Below, one piece after another: positions 1 through 8,461 of a stretch of DNA of 40,844 bases. The position numbers were made by a program, and so were the translations under genes. Every line of letters starts with the position of its first letter. The first letter of the stretch is position 1. The notes beneath the pieces are model-generated. The model ran no database searches and was not told where the DNA came from. It was given only the letters and a program-made list of their open reading frames with translations. Source of the stretch: Planctomycetota bacterium (lineage in GTDB: Bacteria; Planctomycetota; UBA1135; UBA2386); the NCBI GenBank assembly GCA_016872675.1, contig VGZG01000029.1, forward strand, positions 1 through 40,844. The letters are read 5' to 3'.

Positions 1-1009
1 GCACGGCGCGCACCGACGCCGGTCCGAGCGCCGCGTCGGCGGCGGCGCAGGCGAGCGCGGCGCTGCACGCGTCGTTGGGGTGGTAGGGATCGGTCGGCAC
101 GACGCGCACCGGCAGGCCGGCGCCGGCGAGCGCTTCGCACGCTGGCTGCAGGTCGACGCTCGCCACGCCCAGGCGCTGCACGGTCTGCAGGCACCGCTCG
201 CGACTGCGCCGTTCGTGCGGCTGCCAGTCGCGTTCGGCGGCGAAGATCGGCAGCACGAGAACCGTCAGCCTGCCGCCGCGGCCCTGCACCTCGTCGCGCA
301 AGCGGACGAGCGCGCGCTCGACGTCGTCGGCGCGGCAAAGGTAGTGCTCGGGCCGCAGGCGATCCATGTGCCGGCCGTGTACGTACAGTTGGTAGAGGAT
401 GCTGCGGCCGTACCACGCGACGTCGACCGGCACGAGCGAGCCAGGGTTGCACAACGTCAGCGTGCCGTCGCGAAGACACATCACCGTCGACTCGGTGAGG
501 TCGTTGTTGTGCAACGACAACACGACATGGTCGGCGGCCAGTTCGCGCTGGCTGCGGAAGTAGCCGGCAACCTCCTGCGCGGGATTCCAGCTCTCGACGC
601 CGGCGTTGAGCGTCTCGACGGTCTGGCCGCTCGCGTCGGCGAACGCGCGCAGCGGCGCCACCAGGCTCGCCCGCCGCGTCACCGAGTCGCCGAGAAACAA
701 CAGCCGCGGGACGTCCGGCTGCTTGGCGACGCCGGCGCGCAGCGGGAACGCGCGCAGCAGGCCGTGCTCGTCGTACACCGGGCCGCCGAGGACCGGCGCG
801 TGGCCGAGTTCGTCGTCGGCCGTGATCATCGTGCGCTCGACCTCGGCGCGCGCCGCGAACACGGCGACCGCGGTCGGGCTCAGCAGGCGGCCCGGCGGCA
901 TCAACGCGCGCACCGCGAACTCGGCCAGCAGCACCGTGCCGACGACCGCGCCGGCGATGAGCAGCAGCTTGGCGCGCAGGCTAGGGCGGCGACCGGTCGG
1001 GGCGGACAC
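1..1009 (-). CDS. Membrane-anchored SGNH/GDSL-type hydrolase, 3' end cut by window
   Basis: Translated from the minus strand, this reads as one open frame with no stop to the window edge. A hydrophobic segment at residues 12-30 suggests a membrane anchor or signal. The SGNH blocks are visible: LLFLGDSVT (nucleophile Ser), NAGVESWNP, a block-III-like LSLHNNDL, and near the cut end TDPYHPND with the Asp/His pair. Family members are esterases or carbohydrate deacylases, often acting on exported polysaccharide. The start chosen is GTG at 1009, because it directly precedes the hydrophobic segment; a GACACT hexamer 6 nt upstream could be a weak -10. Substrate unknown. It lies divergent from the catabolic operon at 1123 with a 113-bp gap. 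The last residues lie outside the window. Confidence 0.75.
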   Translation of the reverse strand, partial: MSAPTGRRPSLRAKLLLIAGAVVGTVLLAEFAVRALMPPGRLLSPTAVAVFAARAEVERTMITADDELGHAPVLGGPVYDEHGLLRAFPLRAGVAKQPDVPRLLFLGDSVTRRASLVAPLRAFADASGQTVETLNAGVESWNPAQEVAGYFRSQRELAADHVVLSLHNNDLTESTVMCLRDGTLTLCNPGSLVPVDVAWYGRSILYQLYVHGRHMDRLRPEHYLCRADDVERALVRLRDEVQGRGGRLTVLVLPIFAAERDWQPHERRSRERCLQTVQRLGVASVDLQPACEALAGAGLPVRVVPTDPYHPNDACSAALACAAADAALGPASVRAV

Positions 1010-1085
1010 CCCCGCAGTGTCGCCGTACGCGCACGATTGGTGCAAGCGCGACGACGACGCCGCTGCGCGCTGGGGATTCGGCTGC

Positions 1086-1091
1086 TACCCT
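1086..1091 (+). promoter_or_regulatory. Candidate -10 (TACCCT) for the 1123-4716 operon
   Basis: TACCCT fits the TANNNT pattern seen before other genes here. It would start transcription about 24 nt before the ATG at 1123. No convincing -35 box is visible. Confidence 0.3.
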
Positions 1092-1122
1092 GGCGCGCCG
1101 ACTCGTCTCCCCCAACCGCCCC

Positions 1123-2010
1123 ATGCACCTGTCCACCCACAACTGGATGCGCGCCGAGCCCCTCGCGGTCACGCTGCGCCGGATCCAACGCCTCGGTTAC
1201 ACCAGCATCGAACTCAGCGGCGAGCCGACGCAGTACGACGTCGCGACCACGCGCGCGCTACTGAAGCAGCACGGCATCAAGTGCTGGGGCTCGGTGACGC
1301 TGACCCTCGGCGAGCGCAACCTCGCCGCCAAGGACGCCCGCCAGCGCGCACATACCGTCGCCTACATGAAGTCGGTGGTGACGATGGTGCAGAACTTCGA
1401 GGGCCGCGAGGTATCGGTCGTGCCGGTCACCGTCGGCAAGATCGTCGCCGAGAGCACGCCGGAGCAGGAGTGGGCGTGGATCGTCGCCGGCCTGCAGGAG
1501 GTCTACGACCACGCGCAGAAGGCCGGTGTGCGCCTCGCGCTCGAGCCGATCAACCGCTTCGAGACGTACTTCATGAACCGCGCCGACCAGGCGCTGTGCC
1601 TCGCCGACGCCGTCGGCCCGAACTGCGGCATCTGCCTCGACACGTTCCACATGAACATCGAGGAGGTCGACATGTACGCCGCGATCCGCAAGGTCGGCAA
1701 GCGCCTCGTCGACGTGCACGTCGCCGACAACAACCGCCTCGCGCCCGGCATGGGCAACATCGATTGGAAGCGCCTCGTCGGCACGCTGAAGGAGATCGGC
1801 TACGACGGCGCGCTGACGATGGAGGCCGTCGCCCCCGTCGACCGCACGCCGGCGTCGCCGTGGCCGGACCAGGTCGAGCGCAACCCGGTCGACATCTCCC
1901 CCGAGCAGCTCAAGTTCATCCAGGACCACGGCAGCAGCCTGCTGAGCGAGTCGTTCTATACACGCCTGTTCGAGACGGCGGCGGGCACGCTGCTGCCGCT
2001 GATCCGGTGA
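1123..2010 (+). CDS. Sugar phosphate isomerase/epimerase-like TIM barrel (AP_endonuc_2 / D-tagatose 3-epimerase type)
   Basis: This 295-residue protein has the xylose-isomerase-like TIM-barrel pattern. The four metal and acid-base residues of ketose 3-epimerases are all present at sensible spacing: Glu141 (LALEPINRF), Asp173 (CLDTFH), His199 (VDVHVADNN) and Glu234 (LTMEAV). Such enzymes use a divalent metal to epimerise or isomerise ketoses or related compounds in the cytosol. The ATG at 1123 starts directly on the first beta strand (MHLSTHNW). It is the first gene of a co-directional set with an enolase-superfamily enzyme, a VOC protein and a hydroxyacid dehydrogenase, which suggests breakdown of a sugar or sugar acid. 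The exact substrate cannot be read from sequence. Confidence 0.85.
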   Translation: MHLSTHNWMRAEPLAVTLRRIQRLGYTSIELSGEPTQYDVATTRALLKQHGIKCWGSVTLTLGERNLAAKDARQRAHTVAYMKSVVTMVQNFEGREVSVVPVTVGKIVAESTPEQEWAWIVAGLQEVYDHAQKAGVRLALEPINRFETYFMNRADQALCLADAVGPNCGICLDTFHMNIEEVDMYAAIRKVGKRLVDVHVADNNRLAPGMGNIDWKRLVGTLKEIGYDGALTMEAVAPVDRTPASPWPDQVERNPVDISPEQLKFIQDHGSSLLSESFYTRLFETAAGTLLPLIR

Positions 2011-2119
2011 GCGACCACCGCGAGCGCGAACGGCGGCGCGCGAGCGAGCGCACCGTGACGACCCGCTCCGACAACGCCCCCACCTTCCAACCGACGCCCC
2101 AACACCCCGCGAGCACCGA

Positions 2120-3283
2120 GTGAAGATCCGCGCCGTCGACGCCGTCTGGCTGCACGTCCCGCTGCCCCAAGAGACGCAGCACGTCTCCGACTTCGGCCGC
2201 ATCGCCGCGTTCGACGCCGTGCTCGTCACGGTGACGACCGAGTGCGGGCTCGTCGGCTACGGCGAGGCCAAGCCCGCCGTCGGCAGCGCCGGTGACGGCC
2301 GCGCGCTCGTGGCGATCATCGAGAACGAGCTGCGCCCGCGGCTGCTCGACCGCGATCCGCGCGAGGTCGGGCGTGCCTTCGGCCTCTTGTACAACGGCAG
2401 CCGTGCTGGCCACGCCGAGCGCACCGGCCGCGCCATGCCGATCCTTGGCCGCCGCGGCGCGCACACCGTCGCCATCGCCGGCGTCGACCTCGCGCTCTGG
2501 GACCTCGCCGCCAAGGCGCGCGGCTGCTCGGTGCTCGCACTGCTCGGCGGCCCGTGCCGCGAGCGCGTGCGCGCCTACGCCAGCGGCGGCTGGGCCGACG
2601 TTCCCGGCCTGCCGGCGGAACTCGGTCGCTACACGCAGGCGGGCTTCCGCGCCGTCAAGATGCGCGTCGGCGCGATGGACGGCCGCGTCGACAGGAGCCT
2701 CGCCCGCGCCGCCGCTGCGCGCCAAGCACTCGGCCCCGACGTCGACCTGATGGTCGACGCGCACGGCACGATGAACGTCGCCGAAGCCAAGCGCTTCTGC
2801 GCTGGGGCCGCCGAACTGGGCCTGCGCTTCGTCGAGGAGCCGGTCAGCTCCGATGACCGCCACGGCCTCGCCGAGGTGCGCGCGGCCAGCGCGCTGCCGA
2901 TCGCGGCCGGCGAGAGCGAATCGGCCGCGTTCGACTTCGCCGAGATGATCGAACGCCGCGCGATCGACGTGCTGCAGCCTGACCTCGCCATCGCCGGCGG
3001 GCTGAGCGAAGGCCTGCGCATCGCCGCGCTCGCCTACGCCAACCGCCTCGAACTCGCGCCGCACAGCTGGGGCTCGGCGATCACTTTCCAGGCCGCGCGA
3101 ACGCTGGCGTTCGCCAGCCCCGCCGGCGTCTTCGTCGAGGTGCCGATGGGCGGCGCGCCGCTGCTGCGCGAGATGGCGGCGATCGACCTCAGCCTGCACG
3201 ACGGCGACCTGCTGCCGCCGACCGGGCTCGGCTTCGGCGTCGAGCCGGACAAGGAGTTCGTGCAGCGCTACACCAAGCGCTGA
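2120..3283 (+). CDS. Mandelate racemase/muconate lactonizing enzyme family protein (enolase superfamily)
   Basis: This 387-residue protein spans a full enolase-superfamily capping domain and barrel. Metal ligands are Asp213 (MVDAHG), Glu239 (FVEEP) and Glu265 (AAGESES). An Asp288/His315 dyad (QPDLAIAGG, APHSWGS) has the same spacing as the Asp-His base of mandelate racemase (26, 26, 23 and 27 residues). The KxK motif reads K180-M-R182, so the second Lys is Arg. Together this favours a His-based acid-sugar dehydratase or a related reaction over a two-base racemase; that part is inference. The start is GTG at 2120 (initial VKIRAVDAV), because no ATG gives a complete first strand. The upstream gap of 109 bp holds nothing recognisable. 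Confidence 0.85.
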   Translation: MKIRAVDAVWLHVPLPQETQHVSDFGRIAAFDAVLVTVTTECGLVGYGEAKPAVGSAGDGRALVAIIENELRPRLLDRDPREVGRAFGLLYNGSRAGHAERTGRAMPILGRRGAHTVAIAGVDLALWDLAAKARGCSVLALLGGPCRERVRAYASGGWADVPGLPAELGRYTQAGFRAVKMRVGAMDGRVDRSLARAAAARQALGPDVDLMVDAHGTMNVAEAKRFCAGAAELGLRFVEEPVSSDDRHGLAEVRAASALPIAAGESESAAFDFAEMIERRAIDVLQPDLAIAGGLSEGLRIAALAYANRLELAPHSWGSAITFQAARTLAFASPAGVFVEVPMGGAPLLREMAAIDLSLHDGDLLPPTGLGFGVEPDKEFVQRYTKR

Positions 3284-3319
3284 CGCGGCGAACGGATCCA
3301 CGAGCGACGGAGCGAACGC

Positions 3320-3790
3320 ATGGCCGACTTCCACCTGCATCACATCAACGTCAACGTCGACGACCTCGACGCCGCGATCGCGTTCTACCGCGACGTCGTC
3401 GGCCTGCCGCTCGACCCGACGCCGGACCAGGGCTTCCGCTCGCAGTTCTTCCGCCTGGGGCCCAACCAGCAGATCCACATGAACGAGATCGCGGACGTGC
3501 ACCAGTACCGCGGTCACTTCTGCCTCGTCGCGCCCGACTTCGCATCCGTCTTCCGCCGCGCCAAGGCGGCGAGCGCGATCGACTGCAAGCCATGGGGCCG
3601 CGTGCGCCGGCTGCCGAGTGGCGCCATGCAGATGTTCGTGCGCGATCCCGCCGGCAACCTCGTCGAGATCGCCAGCGCCCGCGACGCCGTGATCGACCCG
3701 GCCCTGTTCAGCGACGAACTCGTCGAACCGAAGCCAGGCATGTACCGCATGGCGCCCGGCGCCGCCGACGGCGCGCACGAAACGCCGTGA
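3320..3790 (+). CDS. VOC (glyoxalase/bleomycin-resistance/dioxygenase) superfamily protein
   Basis: A 156-residue protein with the paired beta-alpha-beta-beta-beta VOC pattern. It begins HLHHINVNVDDLD and continues AAIAFYRDVVGL, with a second module around GHFCLVAPDF and the closing RDPAGNLVEIAS. Candidate metal ligands are His8, the His of QQIHMNE, the His of RGHFCL and the Glu of NLVEIA. The family includes glyoxalase I, epimerases and extradiol dioxygenases, so the reaction is not fixed by sequence. A GGAG sits 8-10 nt before the ATG. Its TGA overlaps the GTG of the next gene, which suggests coupled translation in the catabolic operon. Confidence 0.8.
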   Translation: MADFHLHHINVNVDDLDAAIAFYRDVVGLPLDPTPDQGFRSQFFRLGPNQQIHMNEIADVHQYRGHFCLVAPDFASVFRRAKAASAIDCKPWGRVRRLPSGAMQMFVRDPAGNLVEIASARDAVIDPALFSDELVEPKPGMYRMAPGAADGAHETP

Positions 3791-4716
3791 GCATCCTACT
3801 GCTCGAGTCGCTGCACCCCGAGGCGGAGGCGCTGCTCGCCGCGGTCGACACGCTGGTCCGCGCCGCCGACCCCAACGCGCCCGACTGCGACTTCGCGGCG
3901 GTGCGCGCGATCCTCACGCGCGGCCGCGGCCGCGTCACCGACGCGCTGCTCGCCCGCTGCCCGGGCCTGCAGGCCGTCGCGCGCGCCGGCGTCGGCCTCG
4001 ACAACGTCGACACGCAGGCGGCTGCGCGCCGCGGCGTGCCGGTGGTCTACGCGCCCGGCGGCAACGCGCTGACCGTCGCCGAACACACGATCGCGCTGCT
4101 GCTCGACCTCGTGCGCGGCATCACGCGCTGTGCCAACCAGGTGCGCGCCGGCCGCTGGGAGGAACGCGCGCGCTACCAGGGCGACGAGATCCGCGGCCTC
4201 ACGCTCGGCGTGCTCGGCTTCGGCGCGATCGGCCAGCGCGTCGCGCGGCTGGCGAGCGCGTTCGACATGGAGGTGATGGTGCTGGCGCACAAGGACAAGC
4301 CCGTGCCAGCGCCGTTCGCCAGTGCGCCGCTGGCCGAGATCCTGCGGCGCGCCGACGCGCTGACACTGCACCTGCCGCTGACGCCGGCGACCAAGGGCCT
4401 GCTCGGGCCGGCCGAGTTCGCCGCGATGAAGCCCGGCGCGTTCCTGGTCAACACCGCGCGCGGCGCGCTGATCGACGGCGCGGCGCTGCGGCAGACGCTC
4501 GCGTCGGGCCGGCTCGGCGGCTTCGCGGCCGATGTGCTGGAGCAGGAGCCGCCGGCGAACGACGACCTGCTGGTCACGCACGAGCGCGCGCTGCTGACGC
4601 CGCACAATGCGTCGCTGACCGCGCGCACATATCGCAGCCTGTGTGTCGACACCGCGCGCAACGTCGCGGCGATCCTGCGCGGCGCGGCGCCGGAGCCACG
4701 CAGCGTTTTCCGCTAG
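3787..4716 (+). CDS. D-2-hydroxyacid dehydrogenase (NAD-dependent, phosphoglycerate dehydrogenase-like)
   Basis: A 309-residue oxidoreductase. The NAD-binding glycine motif is in LGVLGFGAIGQRVA. The catalytic Arg lies in VNTARGALID, the Glu in DVLEQEPP, and the His in LTPHNAS. The GTG start at 3787 overlaps the stop of the VOC gene (GTGA), so an upstream extension of the same frame is disregarded as it would run inside that gene. The enzyme interconverts a 2-oxoacid and a D-2-hydroxyacid. With the epimerase, enolase-superfamily dehydratase and VOC protein it plausibly finishes a short sugar-acid route. It lacks the C-terminal ACT domain of many serine-biosynthetic SerA proteins, which argues against SerA. 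Confidence 0.88.
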   Translation: MSILLLESLHPEAEALLAAVDTLVRAADPNAPDCDFAAVRAILTRGRGRVTDALLARCPGLQAVARAGVGLDNVDTQAAARRGVPVVYAPGGNALTVAEHTIALLLDLVRGITRCANQVRAGRWEERARYQGDEIRGLTLGVLGFGAIGQRVARLASAFDMEVMVLAHKDKPVPAPFASAPLAEILRRADALTLHLPLTPATKGLLGPAEFAAMKPGAFLVNTARGALIDGAALRQTLASGRLGGFAADVLEQEPPANDDLLVTHERALLTPHNASLTARTYRSLCVDTARNVAAILRGAAPEPRSVFR

Positions 4717-4717
4717 C

Positions 4718-4748
4718 AGTCCGCGCCGCAGGACGCGCGACGCGGACT
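4718..4748. terminator. Hairpin filling the convergent gap between two operons
   Basis: Perfect 8-bp inverted repeat AGTCCGCG (4718-4725) and CGCGGACT (4741-4748) with a 15-nt loop. It occupies almost all of the space between two facing stop codons. There is no T-run, so it may act as a bidirectional barrier or 3'-end protector rather than a classic intrinsic terminator. Confidence 0.5.
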
Positions 4749-4749
4749 C

Positions 4750-6231
4750 CTACGCCAGCGCCGCGCGCACGACCTTGCCATGCACGTCCGTAAGGCGGAA
4801 GTCGCGGCCCTGGTGCCGGAAGGTCAGGCGCTCGTGGTCGATGCCGAGCAGCCACAGCACGGTCGCCTGCAGATCGTGCACGTGCACCCCGCCCTCCACG
4901 ACGTTCCACCCGAAGTCATCCGTCGCGCCGATCATCTGCCCGCCGCGCACGCCACCACCGGCCATCCACCACGCGAACGCGCGACCGAAGTGATCGCGGC
5001 CGTTGGGCTGCTCGCTCGGGCCTTGGCCGAACGGCGTGCGGCCGAACTCGCCGCCCCACAGCACCAGCGTGTCGTCGAGCAACCCTCGCTGTTCGAGGTC
5101 GCCGACCAGCGCCGCGCTCGGTTGGTCGGTGTCGCGGCACTGTTCGGCGAGCTGGGTGTAGAGGTTGCCGTGCTGGTCCCAGCCGCTGTGCATCAACTGC
5201 ACGAAGCGCACGCCGCGTTCGAGCAGGCGGCGCGCGATCAGGCAGTTCCAGGCGAACGTGCCGCGGGCGCGGACGTCGGGGCCGTAGGCGGCGAGCACGT
5301 GCTCGGGTTCGTCGCGCAGGTCGAGCAGGCCGGGCACGCTCGCCTGCATGGCGAAGGCCATCTCGAACTGCGCGCGCCGCGCCTGGGTCGGGTTGTCGTC
5401 GGCGCCAAAGCGCGCGCGATCGAGCGCAGCGAGGTCCTGCAGCAGCGCCCGGCGTGAGGCCGCGGTCACGCCCGGCGGGTCGCCGAGGTACGGCACCGGG
5501 TCGCCGCCGCCGCGGAAACGCACTCCCTGGTGGCGGCCGGGCAGGAAGCCGTTGGACCAATAGTGCTCATAGAACAACTGTCCGCAGGTCTTGCCGCGGT
5601 CGGACGAGGTCAGCGCGACGTACGCCGGCACGTCGTCGCACAGGCGTCCGAGGCCGTAGTCGAGCCAGGCGCCGAGCGCGGGCCGGCCGGGCTGCTGGCT
5701 GCCGGTCAGGAAGTACGTGACGCCGGGCGAATGGTTGACCGCCTCGGTGTGCAGCGCGCGCAGCAGGCAGATGCGATCGGCGATCTGGCCGGTGTGCGGC
5801 AGCAGCGTCGACAGCGGCATGCCCGACTGTCCGTAGCGCGCGAACGGCGCGATCGCCGGCGTCGCCGGCCAGCGGGTGTATCCCGACGACATCGTCGACA
5901 GCCTGGTCGTGCCGCGCACCGACGCCGGGATGTCCTGGCCGCGATGGCGCGCGAGCGCTGGCTTCTCGTCGAAGAGGTCGACGTGCGACGGGCCGCCGCC
6001 CTGCCACAGACAGACGACGCGCTTGGCGCGCGGCGCATGGTGCGGTAGGCCCGGCAGGCCACGGCCGTCGGCGGCGGCGCCTTCGTCCAAGCGAGCCGCG
6101 CGTGCGTCTTCGGCGAGCAGCGCCGCGAGCGCGATGCCGCCGAGGCCCTGACCGAGGCCGCGCAGCAGCGCGCGCCGCGAAGTCGTCGCGCCGGCGGCGC
6201 TCGCACCTTGACCGTGCCAAGCCTCAGTCAC
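4750..6231 (-). CDS. DUF1501 family protein (planctomycete sulfatase-like, Tat-exported)
   Basis: A 493-residue protein of the DUF1501 family, distantly related to the alkaline phosphatase/sulfatase fold. A Tat-type signal is visible at residues 17-35 (TTSRRALLRG followed by a hydrophobic stretch). Family-typical blocks follow: CLWQGGGPSHVDLFD, GMPLSTLLPHTGQIAD, NHSPGVTYFLTG, FGRTPFGQG, GRDHFGRAFAWWMAGGGV and a C-terminal DLQATVLWLLGID. The start is GTG at 6231, overlapping the stop of the DUF1549 gene (GTGA); longer frames upstream lie inside that gene. DUF1501 proteins are nearly always paired with a DUF1549/DUF1553 protein, as here. Their biochemical role is unproven; polysaccharide processing has been proposed. 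Confidence 0.9.
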   Translation of the reverse strand: MTEAWHGQGASAAGATTSRRALLRGLGQGLGGIALAALLAEDARAARLDEGAAADGRGLPGLPHHAPRAKRVVCLWQGGGPSHVDLFDEKPALARHRGQDIPASVRGTTRLSTMSSGYTRWPATPAIAPFARYGQSGMPLSTLLPHTGQIADRICLLRALHTEAVNHSPGVTYFLTGSQQPGRPALGAWLDYGLGRLCDDVPAYVALTSSDRGKTCGQLFYEHYWSNGFLPGRHQGVRFRGGGDPVPYLGDPPGVTAASRRALLQDLAALDRARFGADDNPTQARRAQFEMAFAMQASVPGLLDLRDEPEHVLAAYGPDVRARGTFAWNCLIARRLLERGVRFVQLMHSGWDQHGNLYTQLAEQCRDTDQPSAALVGDLEQRGLLDDTLVLWGGEFGRTPFGQGPSEQPNGRDHFGRAFAWWMAGGGVRGGQMIGATDDFGWNVVEGGVHVHDLQATVLWLLGIDHERLTFRHQGRDFRLTDVHGKVVRAALA

Positions 6232-8284
6232 GGCACTGCGCCTCTGCGAGATTGAGGATGCCCAGGCACGTTGCCGCGAGCGCTGCGTGTTCGACCGGCG
6301 GCAGCGCGCACGGCGTCTTCGCTTCGCCGACCGCGAGCAGGGCCGATGCCGCCGCCGGGTCGTCGGCGTACGCTGCAAGCTGCCGCTGGTACATCGCCGC
6401 CAACAGCCGTTGCTCCGCGGCTGCGGGCGTGCGCGCGACGACGCGGCGGAACGCCGCTGCCAGCCGGCCGCCGACGTCGTTCGCTTCGTCGGCGACGCGC
6501 GCCGCCAGCGCCCGCGCGGCTTCGACGTAGGTCGGGTCGTTGAGCGTCACCAGCGCATGCAGCGGCGAGCCGGTCACCGGCACGCGCACGCGGCAGTTCT
6601 GTCGCTGGCTGCTGTCGAAGAAGTTGGTCGGCTGCACCGTGCGCCGCCAGAAGGTGTAGAGGCTCCGCCGCCACAGGTCGGGGCCGTGCGACGCGGGATA
6701 GGTGAAGTCGCGCTCGTTGGTGATCGCGAGCGACTCCCAGACCTTGTCGGGCTGGTACGGATAGACCGGCGCGCCGCCGAGCGTCGGCACGAGCAGGCCG
6801 CTGACGGCGAGCGCCTGGTCGCGCAGCAGCAGCGACGAGCGGCGGAGGCGCGGCGCGCGCGCCAGCAGGCGGTTGTCGGGATCGCGCGCCAGCAACTCGG
6901 CGCTCGCCGCGCTCGACTGGCGGTAGACGGCGCTAGTGACGATGCGGCGGTGCAATTCCTTGCTGCGCCAGCCCGAGCGCGCGAAGTCGACCGCGAGCGT
7001 GTCGAGCAGTTCCCGGTGCGTCGGCCGGTCGCCCTGCGTGCCGAAGTCCTCCGGCGTGCGCACGAGGCCATCGCCGAAGAAGTGCTGCCAAGCGCGATTG
7101 ACGGCGACGCGCGCGGTCAGCGGGTGGCCGTCGGAAAACAGCCAGCGGGCGAGGCCGAGCCGGTTCTTCGGCGCGCCTTGCGGCAACGGCGGTAGGCAGC
7201 CCGGCACGCCGAAGGCGACGACTTCGCCCGGCTGCAAGTAGTCGCCGCGCTGCAGCACGCGCGTCGGCTTTTCGACCGCGTCCTGCATCACCATCACGCG
7301 CGGCCACTGCGTGTGGCGGAAGCGGTCGTACTCGCTGCGGTAAGCATCGATGGCCGGCTTGTCGCCGGCCGCTTCGAGTTCCTTGAGCCGCGCTTCCATC
7401 GCCGCGCGCTGCTGCCGCAGCGCCGGCGTCGGGTACGCGACCGCCGGCTCGGCGACACGGAAGCGCGATGGCCCTTCGCCGGCGAGGCCGTTCTCGGGCA
7501 CGCGGCCGAAGGCGTCGAGCAGCGCGTAGTAGTCGCGCTGCGGGATCGGGTCGTGCTTGTGGTCGTGGCACTGCGCGCACGCCACCGTCAGTCCGAGCCA
7601 CGTCGTGCACGTCGTGTCGACGCGGTCGAACAGCATGACGAAGCGGTTCTCCTCGGGGATCGCGCCGCCTTCGCCGTTGAGCAGGTGGTTGCGCAGGAAC
7701 GCCGTGCCGAGCCGGTCGTCGTCGGTGGCGTCTGGCAGCAGGTCGCCGGCGAGCAGCTTGGTCGACAGTTGGTCGAACGGCACGTCGGCGTTGAGCTGGC
7801 GCACCAGCCAGTCGCGCCACACCCACTGCCACGTGTCGCCGTCCTGCTGGAAGCCGTTGGAGTCGGCGTAGCGCGCGGCGTCGAGCCATGGCAGCGCCAT
7901 CGCCTCGCCGTAGTGCGGGCTGGCGAACAATCGATCGACGACGCGCTCATAGGCGCCGGCTTCGCCGTCGGCGAGGAACGCGTCGACCTCGGCCGGCGTC
8001 GGCGGCAGGCCGGTGAGGTCGAGGGTCACGCGCCGCAACAGCGTCGTGCGTGTGGCCGGTGGCGCGAGTTCGAGCCCTTCGGCGCGCAACCGCGCGCGCA
8101 CCAGCGCGTCGATCGGGTTGGCGCCGAGGGTCGGCGTGCGCACCGGCGGCACGAAGGCCCAGTGCGGCCCGGGCGGCGACGCATCGGCCGCGGCAACGGG
8201 CGCGCGCTCGGGCGCCGGCGCGGCGCATCCGAGCACCAGCAGGCCGGCCAGCGCACAGCCAGGGACGAGGAACGGACGGAGCAC
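6224..8284 (-). CDS. DUF1549/DUF1553 domain lipoprotein with CxxCH motif
   Basis: A 686-residue predicted lipoprotein. From the GTG at 8284 it starts VLRPFLVPG, with the lipobox ending at Cys20 (LLVLGC). The DUF1549 block includes LLRRVTLDLTGLPPTP and PHYGEAMALPWLDAARYADSNG. A haem-type CAQCH motif at about residues 236-240 (CAQCHDHKHDP) follows, then the DUF1553 half with NRLGLARWL, ARVAVNRAWQHFFG and PTHRELLDTLAVDF. The separate planctomycete cytochrome C domain often found at the N-terminus is absent; only about 30 residues lie between lipobox and DUF1549. The start is uncertain: in-frame codons up to 8416 are possible but would push the signal peptide inward. Function unknown; probably an envelope redox or carbohydrate-related role. 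Confidence 0.88.
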   Translation of the reverse strand: MLRPFLVPGCALAGLLVLGCAAPAPERAPVAAADASPPGPHWAFVPPVRTPTLGANPIDALVRARLRAEGLELAPPATRTTLLRRVTLDLTGLPPTPAEVDAFLADGEAGAYERVVDRLFASPHYGEAMALPWLDAARYADSNGFQQDGDTWQWVWRDWLVRQLNADVPFDQLSTKLLAGDLLPDATDDDRLGTAFLRNHLLNGEGGAIPEENRFVMLFDRVDTTCTTWLGLTVACAQCHDHKHDPIPQRDYYALLDAFGRVPENGLAGEGPSRFRVAEPAVAYPTPALRQQRAAMEARLKELEAAGDKPAIDAYRSEYDRFRHTQWPRVMVMQDAVEKPTRVLQRGDYLQPGEVVAFGVPGCLPPLPQGAPKNRLGLARWLFSDGHPLTARVAVNRAWQHFFGDGLVRTPEDFGTQGDRPTHRELLDTLAVDFARSGWRSKELHRRIVTSAVYRQSSAASAELLARDPDNRLLARAPRLRRSSLLLRDQALAVSGLLVPTLGGAPVYPYQPDKVWESLAITNERDFTYPASHGPDLWRRSLYTFWRRTVQPTNFFDSSQRQNCRVRVPVTGSPLHALVTLNDPTYVEAARALAARVADEANDVGGRLAAAFRRVVARTPAAAEQRLLAAMYQRQLAAYADDPAAASALLAVGEAKTPCALPPVEHAALAATCLGILNLAEAQCRD

Positions 8285-8461
8285 CGCGCCATCGTGCAAC
8301 GTCGCGGCGATCCCGCAAGCCGCCGGACCGACGCCGCGTGCAACGCGTTCGTCGCTATCCTGCGCCGACATGACTACGCTGCCCGTCGGGCTCCGCGTCG
8401 CCGCGAAAGCGGCCACAACGGGCCACTTCGTGAGCCCACAAGATTACTTCTTCTCGGGTTC
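8285..8461. other. 177-bp intergenic gap, nothing firm
   Basis: Lies between two minus-strand genes. Short frames on both strands lack any recognisable protein. It presumably holds the promoter of the DUF1549 gene; CACGAT 6 nt before its GTG is only a weak -10 match. Confidence 0.3.

Noticed and set aside
80-1264. Plus-strand open frame over the SGNH hydrolase
   Set aside because: The minus strand carries all SGNH blocks in one frame; the plus-strand product has no recognisable motif.
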